Shown: positions 17,611 through 25,494 of the stretch, piece after piece
Numbering within the stretch: position 1 is the stretch's first letter
Layout of the letters: each line of letters begins with the position of its first letter
Origin: Bacteroidota bacterium
GTDB lineage: Bacteria; Bacteroidota; Bacteroidia; Flavobacteriales; Weeksellaceae
Reading direction: 5' to 3'
Length of the DNA: 64,000 nt
Assembly: GCA_023457935.1 (NCBI GenBank)
Contig: JAEXBA010000019.1
Span: forward strand, 57,060 to 121,059
The notes under the pieces: generated by a model
The model's database searches: none
What the model was told of the DNA's origin: nothing
The model's input: only the letters and a program-made list of their open reading frames with translations
Position numbers and translations under genes: made by a program

Positions 17611-19764
17611 TTACTCTACAATTTTGAAATCAAGCTGTTTCTGGATTAAGTTCGCTTTCATCACCATAATTTTTACGGTATCGCCCAACTGATACTGTTT
17701 TCCGTGTCTGGTTCCGTAAACTGCATGATTTTTAGCGTCGTACATGTAGGAATCGTCCATCAGATCGCGAAGTTTTATAAGTCCTTCCGCGCCGTTTTCT
17801 GGAATTTCTACCCAGAATCCGAATTCTGCGACGCCGGAAATAACACCTTCAAACACTTCACCAATATGTTTCTCCATAAATTTCACCTGCATAAACTTGA
17901 TGGAATCGCGCTCTGCATCGGCCGCCAGTCTTTCCATGGCTGAACAGTGTTTGGCCTGTTCTTCAACGTCGTTACGGTTCGGAGATTTTCCGCCATCCAG
18001 ATAATGCTGCAGCAAACGGTGCGCAATTAAATCCGGATAACGGCGGATTGGTGATGTAAAATGAGAGTAATATTCAAAACCAAGTCCGTAATGGCCGATC
18101 GGTTCTGTTGAATAAACTGCCTTACTCATTGACCGCATGGCGAGTGTTTCGATCATATTCTCTTCCGGTTTTCCTTTTACACCCTTCAGAAGAGCATTCA
18201 TACTTTCTGTGGTTTTCTTGGTGTTGGAGATGTTCATTTTGTAACCGAAAGTACTTACAAACTCTCTCAGCGATTCCAGTTTAGCAGGATCCGGATCGTC
18301 GTGAATACGGTAAATAAAGGTATTGTTCGTCCTCTCCCCTTTTCTGCTCAGCGAAACATATTCTGAAACTTTGCGGTTTGCCAGAAGCATAAATTCCTCA
18401 ATAAGGTGATTGGAATCTTTGCTCATTTTAAAGTAAACGCCGATTGGTTCATTGTTTTCATCCAGATTGAAACGAACTTCACTCCGGTCGAAAGTAATTG
18501 CGCCGTTCTTGATTCTTGCAGCCCTTAAGATTTTAGCCAGACGGTCGAAAACCAGAATTTCTTCAGCCAAGTCACCCTGTCCGGTTTCTATACGTTCCTG
18601 TGCTTCTTCGTAGGTAAATCTGCGGTCGGAATGCGTAACCGTTCTGCCAAACCACTGGCGGAGAATTTCCGCGTTGTCATTCATTTCGAAAACGGCAGAA
18701 AAAGTGTATTTGTCTTCATTGGGACGAAGAGAACAGACTCCGTTACTCAATACTTCCGGAAGCATCGGTACCACGCGGTCTACAAGATAAACGGAAGTTG
18801 CACGGTCGTACGCTTCTTCATCCAGCAGCGTTCCGGGAATTACATAATGCGAAACATCGGCGATATGCACACCTATTTCCCAGTTTCCGTTATCGAGTTT
18901 CTTCAGTGAAAGCGCATCATCAAAATCTTTTGCATCTTTTGGATCAATGGTAAACGTCAGTGTATCACGCATATCCCAGCGTTTTGCTACTTCATGATCG
19001 CGGATTTCCGTATCAATTTCAGAAGCTTCGCGTTCCACTTCATCCGGAAAGTGGTACGGAAGGCCGTATTCTGCTAAAATGGAATGAATTTCGGTTTCGT
19101 GCTCGCCCGGCGCTCCCAAAACTTTAATGATTTCGCCTTCGGGATTTTTGTCTCCGGGTTTCCAGTCGGTCATTTTTACAATCACCTTTTCACCGTCTTT
19201 TGCGCCACCGATTCTACCTTTTGGAACAAAAATATCGGTGTTAATCTGCTTTCTGTCGGAAACTACAAAACCAAAATCCTTATGTTTGATGAACTGGAAA
19301 GTACCTACAAACTCTTCCCGTTTACGGTCGATAACTTCCAGAACCGAGCCCTCCAGTTTCTTACCTTTGTAATGGTAAACCACAATCATTACGGTATCGC
19401 CCTGCAGTGCGTCTTTTACGTTTTTTGAATGGATGAAAATATCATCTTCATAACCATCCACCTTTACATAAGCGTTTCCGGCCTGGTTGAAATCAATGAC
19501 TCCGGTTAAGGTTCCTTCAATCTTCATATTGATGATGTATTTGCCTTTTTCCACTTCCTTGATGCTCTGATCGGCCTGCAGCTTGTGCAGCGCCTGAATT
19601 ACCTGTTCGCGCTGGCGGGGATTTTTATAGTCAATACCGTCTGCAATCTGCTTATAGTTGTAAATTTTAGACGATTTTTCTTTCATAAACTGTAAAATCT
19701 TTCTTCCGATCTCCTGCAGTTTATGGTTGTTTTTATGCGATATAAATTTTGATTTTTTTGCCAT
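17611..19764 (-). CDS. rnr: Ribonuclease R (3'-5' exoribonuclease, RNB family)
   Basis: 717 residues. The N-terminal helix-turn-helix-like and cold-shock domains (about 1-230) precede the RNB catalytic domain. Its signature TIDPKDAKDFDDALSL carries the metal-binding aspartates; HYGLGFEYYSHFTSPIRRYPDLIAHR is the conserved RNB C-terminal block. A C-terminal S1 domain (about 635-715; GEVFEGVISGVAEFGFWVEI) completes the enzyme. It degrades structured RNA and contributes to rRNA quality control. The basic N-terminal start MAKKSKFISHK is typical of Bacteroidetes RNase R. Confidence 0.96.
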   Translation of the reverse strand: MAKKSKFISHKNNHKLQEIGRKILQFMKEKSSKIYNYKQIADGIDYKNPRQREQVIQALHKLQADQSIKEVEKGKYIINMKIEGTLTGVIDFNQAGNAYVKVDGYEDDIFIHSKNVKDALQGDTVMIVVYHYKGKKLEGSVLEVIDRKREEFVGTFQFIKHKDFGFVVSDRKQINTDIFVPKGRIGGAKDGEKVIVKMTDWKPGDKNPEGEIIKVLGAPGEHETEIHSILAEYGLPYHFPDEVEREASEIDTEIRDHEVAKRWDMRDTLTFTIDPKDAKDFDDALSLKKLDNGNWEIGVHIADVSHYVIPGTLLDEEAYDRATSVYLVDRVVPMLPEVLSNGVCSLRPNEDKYTFSAVFEMNDNAEILRQWFGRTVTHSDRRFTYEEAQERIETGQGDLAEEILVFDRLAKILRAARIKNGAITFDRSEVRFNLDENNEPIGVYFKMSKDSNHLIEEFMLLANRKVSEYVSLSRKGERTNNTFIYRIHDDPDPAKLESLREFVSTFGYKMNISNTKKTTESMNALLKGVKGKPEENMIETLAMRSMSKAVYSTEPIGHYGLGFEYYSHFTSPIRRYPDLIAHRLLQHYLDGGKSPNRNDVEEQAKHCSAMERLAADAERDSIKFMQVKFMEKHIGEVFEGVISGVAEFGFWVEIPENGAEGLIKLRDLMDDSYMYDAKNHAVYGTRHGKQYQLGDTVKIMVMKANLIQKQLDFKIVE

Positions 19765-19786
19765 ATTAATATTGTGTGATTGATGA

Positions 19787-20218
19787 TTAGCAGGAGGAAA
19801 TCTTCTCTACCCTACCCTGATGTCTGCCGCCTTCAAATTCGGTATTGAGGAAAGTTTCAACAATTTCCAGTGCAAGTTCCTTCGCAATAAATCTTGCAGG
19901 AACCGCTACCATATTGCAATTATTGTGCTGTCTTGCCAATGCACCAAGTTCCGGCATCCAGCAAAGCGCACAGCGGATTCCCTGATGCTTGTTGGCCGAT
20001 AGCTGAACGCCCTGACCGCTTCCACAGACCAGAATTCCCATTTCATTTTCTCCGTTTTCAACAGAACTGGCAGCTGGATGTACAAAATCCGGATAATCTA
20101 CTGAATCAAGAGAATGTGTACCGTAATCGGTGATCTCGTATCTGCCTTCCAGTTGTTTCTTCAGGTATTCCTTGTATTCAAATCCTGCATGGTCTGCAGC
20201 AATGGCTAACTTTTTCAT
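19787..20218 (-). CDS. rpiB: Ribose-5-phosphate isomerase B
   Basis: 143 residues. AIAADHAGFEYKEYLK opens the protein and GILVCGSGQGVQLSANKHQGIRCALCW holds the catalytic cysteine and phosphate-binding loop. RHNNCNMVAVPAR and GGRHQGRVEKI are also RpiB hallmarks. It interconverts ribose-5-phosphate and ribulose-5-phosphate in the pentose phosphate pathway. It is the first gene of the minus-strand run leaving the proposed origin. A TAAATTTG -7 box (minus strand, 20252-20259) lies 34 bases upstream and overlaps a DnaA-box-like 9-mer. Confidence 0.95.
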   Translation of the reverse strand: MKKLAIAADHAGFEYKEYLKKQLEGRYEITDYGTHSLDSVDYPDFVHPAASSVENGENEMGILVCGSGQGVQLSANKHQGIRCALCWMPELGALARQHNNCNMVAVPARFIAKELALEIVETFLNTEFEGGRHQGRVEKISSC

Positions 20219-20580
20219 TTTTGATTTTTGATTTTTTCTATTGGTTATCTACAAATTTAGCATTATTAGCTTTACGCTTAATGTTATCCACATGTTTATT
20301 TATAAAAGTATGCTACCTGTTAAAATATAACCTTCTGATTTTTAAATGATATAAAATCTGTTCAATTTTCATCCGTTTCAGTTTGAAGCAGTTAGCATGA
20401 TTATGAATTATTCCGGACAAGCCTGTGGAAAACTCTCCAAAAAAATCTGTTTCGTATTTAAACAAAAATTCATATTGCAGAAAAATTATTAAACACCTTT
20501 TAAAAAACTTTGCAAATGTTCAAGCCAATAATCCCAATCTTTTCCAGCGCAGGTTTACAAATAAATGCAGTACACATCAG

Positions 20581-20600
20581 TTATCAACACTTGTTGATAA
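20581..20600. repeat. Inverted pair of DnaA-box-like 9-mers (TTATCAACA-CT-TGTTGATAA)
   Basis: Two 9-mers form a perfect inverted repeat separated by two bases, near the middle of the proposed oriC. Each differs from the TTATCCACA consensus by one base. Confidence 0.7.
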
Positions 20601-20828
20601 CTCGAAGTTAGTATTGCTAATCAATAGGTTATAATGTGAACAAATTATTAAACAAATTGAAACTAAATGTTATAAAATAATCTTAAAAACTTATCCTCAT
20701 AATTCACAACACTCAACAACATAACTCATTTTCTTTCTTTAATAAATAAAAAAATTGTTGATTAGTGATGATTGGATAGTCTGTGGATTTTTTTGAAAAC
20801 ATTCTGAAGTTTTACCGTCTTAAAATGC

Positions 20829-20836
20829 TAAATTTG
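20829..20836 (+). promoter_or_regulatory. Candidate -7 box (TAAATTTG) of the pgk promoter
   Basis: An exact TAnnTTTG match 30 bases before the pgk ATG. The nearest upstream TTG (20793-20795) is farther than the usual spacing, so the -33 element is uncertain. Confidence 0.5.
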
Positions 20837-20866
20837 TAAGAGTCAATAATTAAACCAAAAATATTT

Positions 20867-22057
20867 ATGAAGACTATCAATGACTTTGATTTCAAGGATA
20901 AGAAAGCCCTTGTGCGTGTTGATTTCAACGTGCCCCAAAGCGCAGATCTGAAGGTGACCGACAATACACGTATTGTTGCTGCAAAACCTACCATTGAAAA
21001 GATACTGAAAGACGGTGGATCCGTAATTTTAATGACGCATCTTGGCCGTCCGAAAGGAAAGGTGAGCGATGAATTTTCGCTGAAGAATATTGTACCGGAA
21101 ATTGAGTCTGTACTTGAAAAGGAAGTAAAATTCTGTGATGACTGCATGGGAGAGGACGCACAGAATATGACAAAAGAACTCAAAGCAGGGGAGATTCTTC
21201 TGTTGGAGAATCTTCGTTTTTATAATGAAGAAGAAGCCGGAGATAAAGATTTTGCTGAGAAACTGGCTTCTTATGCAGATGCATATGTTAATGATGCCTT
21301 CGGAACAGCGCACAGAGAACACGCATCAACAGCAGTTATAGCACAGTTTTTTCCTTCAACTAAATTTTTCGGTTTATTGATGGCAAAAGAACTGGAAGCG
21401 ATTGATAAAGTCCTTGGTTCCGGTGAAAAACCTGTTACTGCGATACTCGGCGGATCTAAAGTTTCTTCCAAAATTACCATTATAGAGAACATTCTTCCCG
21501 CTGTAGACAATATGATTATTGGCGGAGGTATGGCCTTTACGTTCGTGAAAGCATTGGGCGGATCTGTAGGAACTTCTATTGTTGAAGAAGACAAAATGGA
21601 TCTTGCACTGCAGATTCTGGAGAAAGCTAAAGCTGAAAATGTCAAAGTGTATCTTCCGGTTGATGTAATTGCCGCAGATGAGTTCAGCAATGATGCAGAA
21701 AGGGAAGAGGTTGATATTTATGACATTCCTGAAGGATGGATGGGTCTTGATGCCGGTTCAAAATCCAGTGCGATTTTCCACGATGTAATCATGAACTCGC
21801 GTACTATTTTATGGAACGGACCTGTAGGCGTTTTTGAGATGCCGAATTTTGCTAACGGAACAGTTGCGTTGGGAGATTCGATAGCAGAAGCTACAAGTCT
21901 GGGTGCTTTTTCGCTTGTTGGTGGGGGAGACAGTGTTGCTTTTGTTAAACAGAATGGTTACGATGATAAAGTGTCATATGTGTCAACCGGTGGAGGAGCA
22001 ATGCTTGAAAGTTTAGAAGGTTTGGAACTTCCTGGAGTTGCTGCTATCAATAATTAA
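20867..22057 (+). CDS. pgk: Phosphoglycerate kinase
   Basis: 396 residues, the normal length. The N-terminal block KKALVRVDFNVP, the basic-patch motif HLGRPKG, LLENLRFYNEE, YVNDAFGTAHREHAS, ILGGSKVSSKI and the ATP-binding GGGDSVAF are all present. It catalyses the reversible transfer of phosphate from 1,3-bisphosphoglycerate to ADP in glycolysis. It is transcribed away from the proposed origin, with a -7 box TAAATTTG at 20829-20836 and a perfect 14-bp-stem terminator downstream. It appears monocistronic. Confidence 0.97.
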   Translation: MKTINDFDFKDKKALVRVDFNVPQSADLKVTDNTRIVAAKPTIEKILKDGGSVILMTHLGRPKGKVSDEFSLKNIVPEIESVLEKEVKFCDDCMGEDAQNMTKELKAGEILLLENLRFYNEEEAGDKDFAEKLASYADAYVNDAFGTAHREHASTAVIAQFFPSTKFFGLLMAKELEAIDKVLGSGEKPVTAILGGSKVSSKITIIENILPAVDNMIIGGGMAFTFVKALGGSVGTSIVEEDKMDLALQILEKAKAENVKVYLPVDVIAADEFSNDAEREEVDIYDIPEGWMGLDAGSKSSAIFHDVIMNSRTILWNGPVGVFEMPNFANGTVALGDSIAEATSLGAFSLVGGGDSVAFVKQNGYDDKVSYVSTGGGAMLESLEGLELPGVAAINN

Positions 22058-22080
22058 CTAAAATTTTAGTTTAAATGTCA

Positions 22081-22114
22081 AAAATGCTGAAAATTTATTT
22101 TCAGCATTTTTTTA
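22081..22114 (+). terminator. pgk terminator
   Basis: A 14-bp perfect inverted repeat (AAAATGCTGAAAAT / ATTTTCAGCATTTT) with a two-base centre is followed by a run of seven Ts. The remaining sequence to 22228 is AT-rich and holds no gene. Confidence 0.88.
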
Positions 22115-22228
22115 TGTACCGTTCTTTTTTATTTCTCTTATGAAGACTGCGGATTTTGTAATCGTTTTTAATTTTTAATGAAAATATACTGAAAATTGAC
22201 CTTCAGAAATAGCTCTAATTTCGATGAT

Positions 22229-23047
22229 CTATTTTTTTTCGATAATGTATATCAAACTCGAAAATTCGCCGTTTTTTGATGCTTTTAAATTAGAAATCGC
22301 TCCAACAATGGGTCCTCTGAGCCAAAAAATTGGATTTTTTCTGTATTGCTCACTTAAAATTGAAATATAATATGAGTCGAGTAGGAGAGGTTTGATTTTT
22401 TTCAGTTTCCAGTTCTCACTGTTGAATAATTTTTCCATTCCCGATTTTGAAAAATGATAAATGTGACGCGGAACATCATACGCGGCCCAGAATTCTTTGT
22501 AATAAGCAGCATCATATGAAGTATGATTGGGAACCGCAATAATCATTAAACCATTGGTTTTCAGTTTATTATGAAAAATATTTAACATAACTTCCTGATT
22601 TTCAATATGTTCAAACACATGCCACATCGTAATGATATCCACTGTGCCGTCCTGTATTTCTGAAATATCCTCTATAAACTTTGTTTTTCCTGCTTTGCTC
22701 TTAGCTGCATTTCTGGCTGATGGATTGGGTTCGTAACCGTACGTTTCAAAGTCACTTTCAATATGGCGGATAAATTCGCCCGCGCCGCAACCGTAATCAA
22801 GAACTTTAGCATTTTTAAAGGTCTCTTTTGCAACAATGTTTCTTTTATAGTTAAGATTGAAATTCTGAGCAAACTTATAAATACGTTCCTTTAAACTACC
22901 GCTGTCCTGATGATGGGAAATATAATCAGCACTTTCATAATATTTATCAAGGTTTTCGGGAACAGGAAAAGTTCTGAGTATTCCGGGAACTGAGGTTTCC
23001 TTGAGTTCAAAAGTTTCCTGCGTTAGAAAAAGATCTTTTATTTTCAT
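22229..23047 (-). CDS. Class I SAM-dependent methyltransferase
   Basis: 272 residues from the ATG at 23047. A start nine codons earlier would make the parS site coding and is less likely. Motif I VLDYGCGAGEFIRHIE is near residues 85-100 and the WHVFEHIENQEVMLN segment is typical of the Methyltransf_23 group. The N-terminus (SADYISHHQDSGSLKERIY) resembles methyltransferases placed near cell-surface or polysaccharide genes. The acceptor is unknown. It follows mnmG on the same strand, with a perfect parS filling the 33-base gap. Confidence 0.88.
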   Translation of the reverse strand: MKIKDLFLTQETFELKETSVPGILRTFPVPENLDKYYESADYISHHQDSGSLKERIYKFAQNFNLNYKRNIVAKETFKNAKVLDYGCGAGEFIRHIESDFETYGYEPNPSARNAAKSKAGKTKFIEDISEIQDGTVDIITMWHVFEHIENQEVMLNIFHNKLKTNGLMIIAVPNHTSYDAAYYKEFWAAYDVPRHIYHFSKSGMEKLFNSENWKLKKIKPLLLDSYYISILSEQYRKNPIFWLRGPIVGAISNLKASKNGEFSSLIYIIEKK

Positions 23048-23057
23048 TATATGGTAA

Positions 23058-23073
23058 TGTTTCACGTGAAACA
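23058..23073. promoter_or_regulatory. parS site (TGTTTCACGTGAAACA), perfect palindrome
   Basis: A 16-bp perfect match to the conserved chromosomal ParB-binding site. It occupies most of the gap between mnmG and the methyltransferase gene, about 2.5 kb from the proposed oriC. Confidence 0.9.
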
Positions 23074-23080
23074 TTGTATG

Positions 23081-24943
23081 CTATCTTCCTAAATATATTA
23101 ATAAAACGTTAATATCAGCCGGCGAAACTCCGCTTATTCTGGATGCCTGCGCAATGGTTTTTGGTTTAATATTAGTAAACTTCTGTTTGGCCTCAGCAGA
23201 CAGGGAAGCAATCTTTATGAAATCAAAATCCTCCGGGATTCTGATGTTTTCCATTCTCTGAAGTTTTGAAACGTTCTCACGCTCTTTATCAATATAACCT
23301 TTATATTTAATATTAATTTCTGCCTGTTCCTGAACTTCCTCCGTATATTCAGATACTTTTGAATGTATTTCAGGAATCTGCGAGAGTTTGTCAAGATTTA
23401 TGTTTGGTCTGGTCAGAAACTGTGCCGCTCTGTAGGCCTGATCTACGGGATTACTTTCTGCATTTTCAAGAATAGGGTTGATGGTACCGGGTTTCAAAGA
23501 AAGCTCTCTTAGATAGTTTTCGAGTTCAGTACTTTTTTCAATTTTCTCTTCAACTTTTCTGAACCTTTCTTCTGATGCCAAACCTAATTTATAGGATTTT
23601 TCAGTAAGACGGATATCAGCATTATCCTGTCGCAAAAGCAGCCGGTATTCTGCCCTTGAAGTAAACATGCGGTACGGTTCTTCAGTTCCTTTTGTAATAA
23701 GATCATCAATCAGAACACCAATGTACGCTTCATCACGATTAAGTATAAATTCTTCTTTTCCATGAACTTTACTGTGCGCATTGATTCCCGCTATCAAACC
23801 CTGACCGGCGGCTTCTTCATAACCGGTTGTTCCGTTGATCTGACCCGCAAAATAGAGGTTTTCAATCAGTTTTGTCTCAAGCGTATGGTTGAGTTGGGTA
23901 GGAGGGAAGTAATCGTATTCTATAGCATAACCCGGACGGAAAACCTTAACATTTTCAAAGCCAGGAATATGTTTCATTGCTTTGATCTGAATGTCTTCCG
24001 GCAATGAAGAGCTGAAACCGTTAACATAAATCTCGATGGTTTTCCAGCCTTCCGGTTCTACAAACAGCTGATGCCGGTTTCGTTCTGCAAAGCGGTTAAT
24101 TTTATCTTCAATACTTGGACAGTATCGTGGACCCAAACTTTGGATAGTTCCGTTGAACATCGGGCTTCTGTCGAAACCTTCACGTAAAATTTCATGAACA
24201 GTTTCGTTGGTGTAAACAATATGGCAGCTGCGCTGTTCAGTGAGTTTTGGTGTATCCAGATATGAAAATTTCTGAGGATTTTCGTCGCCTTTCTGTTCTT
24301 CCATTTTGGAATAATCCAGCGTTCTGCCGTCTACCCGCGGTGGAGTACCGGTTTTCATTCTTCCTGCTTCAAAACCCAGGGAAACCAGCTGTTCAGTGAT
24401 TCCAAATGCGCGTGGTTCGCCCATTCTTCCACCGCCAAGCTGCTTGTCTCCCACGTGAATTAAGCCATTAAGAAATGTTCCGTTGGTTAAAACGACAGAT
24501 TTCGCTTTGATCTGGACACCGAGCGAAGTTACAACGCCTGTAACTTTATGATCCTCAATCATCAGACTTTTTACCATATCCTGGAAAAAATCCAGGTTTG
24601 GAGTGTTTTCAAGTGCCAATCTCCATTCTTCTGCAAACAGCATACGGTCGTTCTGTGTTCTCGGTGACCACATTGCTGGGCCTTTGGAAAGATTCAGCAT
24701 TTTAAACTGGATTGCGGACCTGTCGGCAATAATTCCTGAGTAACCGCCCAATGCATCAATTTCGCGCACAATCTGTCCTTTTGCAATTCCGCCCATAGCG
24801 GGATTACAGCTCATCTGACCGATTGTCTGCATATTCATTGTTACGAGGAGCGTTTTGGATCCAAGATTCGCTGCTGCTGCCGCTGCTTCGCATCCTGCAT
24901 GACCTGCTCCCACGACGATTACATCGTATATTTCGTTAATCAT
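23081..24943 (-). CDS. mnmG: MnmG (GidA), tRNA uridine-34 carboxymethylaminomethyl-modification FAD enzyme
   Basis: 620 residues. The FAD dinucleotide motif VVGAGHAGCEAAAAAANLG opens the protein. SCNPAMGGIAKGQIVREIDALGG and GRMKTGTPPRVDGRTLDYS are family signatures, and AGQINGTTGYEEAAGQGLIAGINA is the second nucleotide-binding block. The C-terminal helical domain (ISGVSPADINVLLIYLGR) binds tRNA and MnmE. With MnmE it modifies wobble uridine of tRNA. mnmE is not in the window. A parS lies 20 bases before its start and another 8 bases after its stop. Confidence 0.97.
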   Translation of the reverse strand: MINEIYDVIVVGAGHAGCEAAAAAANLGSKTLLVTMNMQTIGQMSCNPAMGGIAKGQIVREIDALGGYSGIIADRSAIQFKMLNLSKGPAMWSPRTQNDRMLFAEEWRLALENTPNLDFFQDMVKSLMIEDHKVTGVVTSLGVQIKAKSVVLTNGTFLNGLIHVGDKQLGGGRMGEPRAFGITEQLVSLGFEAGRMKTGTPPRVDGRTLDYSKMEEQKGDENPQKFSYLDTPKLTEQRSCHIVYTNETVHEILREGFDRSPMFNGTIQSLGPRYCPSIEDKINRFAERNRHQLFVEPEGWKTIEIYVNGFSSSLPEDIQIKAMKHIPGFENVKVFRPGYAIEYDYFPPTQLNHTLETKLIENLYFAGQINGTTGYEEAAGQGLIAGINAHSKVHGKEEFILNRDEAYIGVLIDDLITKGTEEPYRMFTSRAEYRLLLRQDNADIRLTEKSYKLGLASEERFRKVEEKIEKSTELENYLRELSLKPGTINPILENAESNPVDQAYRAAQFLTRPNINLDKLSQIPEIHSKVSEYTEEVQEQAEINIKYKGYIDKERENVSKLQRMENIRIPEDFDFIKIASLSAEAKQKFTNIKPKTIAQASRISGVSPADINVLLIYLGR

Positions 24944-24963
24944 TCTTTTAATATTTCAACTAA

Positions 24964-24979
24964 TGTTTCACGTGAAACA
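24964..24979. promoter_or_regulatory. parS site (TGTTTCACGTGAAACA), perfect palindrome
   Basis: Second exact 16-bp copy, in the mnmG promoter region, 1,906 bases from the first. ParB bound here could also affect mnmG transcription. Confidence 0.9.
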
Positions 24980-25085
24980 TATACGGATATTTCTATAGAA
25001 CAGAAACCAATAGCCCCGATTGAAGCGACATCCTTTTGTGAAGCAAAGCGTAACAAAAGATACAGCGGAAAGCGGGAAAAAGCTT

Positions 25086-25493
25086 CTAATAAAGCTTCAG
25101 ATAGAAATCTTCCTTACTTCGCATTTCTTCCTGTTCTGCGTCTGTTTTGTCCTTGTAGCCGCAAAGATGTAAGATTCCGTGGGCCAGAACTCTTCTGAAT
25201 TCTTCTTCGGGATTTTTAGATAGGGCAGAAGCGTTGTCGGAAATGCGCGGCAAAGATACAAAAATATCACCCGAAATGGTTTTGCCCTTCACATAGTCAA
25301 AAGTAATGATATCCGTGTAGTAATCATGCTGCAGAAAATCCCGGTTTACCTGCAAAAGATGTTCATCGTCGCAGAAAATGTAGGTTATTTCACCCGGTTT
25401 CTTTCCTTCGTTAAGGATCAGTTTTTCCAGCCAGGGCGTAATGGTTTCAGGAATCTGCTGTTCTGCAATATTTTCGAAGAAGTACGTAATCAT
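25086..25493 (-). CDS. ybeY: YbeY endoribonuclease (rRNA maturation)
   Basis: 135 residues. The metal site is in the C-terminal half: RVLAHGILHLCGYKDKTDAEQEEM. The usual motif is HGxLHLxGYxH; here the third His is Asp (GYKD), a variant I recall as common in Bacteroidetes YbeY. IFCDDEHLLQVNRDFLQHDYYTDIITF is the other conserved block. YbeY takes part in 16S rRNA 3'-end processing and ribosome quality control. It starts one base after the patatin gene stop, at the end of a tdk/murF-alr/patatin/ybeY operon. Confidence 0.92.
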   Translation of the reverse strand: MITYFFENIAEQQIPETITPWLEKLILNEGKKPGEITYIFCDDEHLLQVNRDFLQHDYYTDIITFDYVKGKTISGDIFVSLPRISDNASALSKNPEEEFRRVLAHGILHLCGYKDKTDAEQEEMRSKEDFYLKLY

Positions 25494-25494
25494 A

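Larger units (their letters stand above)
20219..20866. other. Proposed chromosomal replication origin (oriC) in a 648-base AT-rich gap
   Basis: No credible gene is present between the divergent rpiB and pgk. The gap has at least seven DnaA-box-like 9-mers: TTATCTACA 20245-20253, perfect TTATCCACA 20284-20292, TTTTCCACA (minus) 20424-20432, TTATCAACA 20581-20589, its exact inverted partner 20592-20600, TTATCCTCA 20691-20699 and AAATCCACA (minus) 20782-20790. Long A/T-only tracts (about 20641-20690 and 20730-20760) could be the unwinding element. Two perfect parS sites lie 2.5-4.4 kb away beside mnmG (gidA), a gene often found near oriC. dnaA itself is not in the window, which is known in some phyla. 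Confidence 0.58.

Noticed and set aside
24451..24466. CACGTG core inside mnmG as a further parS
   Set aside because: Only the CACGTGAA part matches; the left arm (TCTCC) is different, so it is too far from the consensus.
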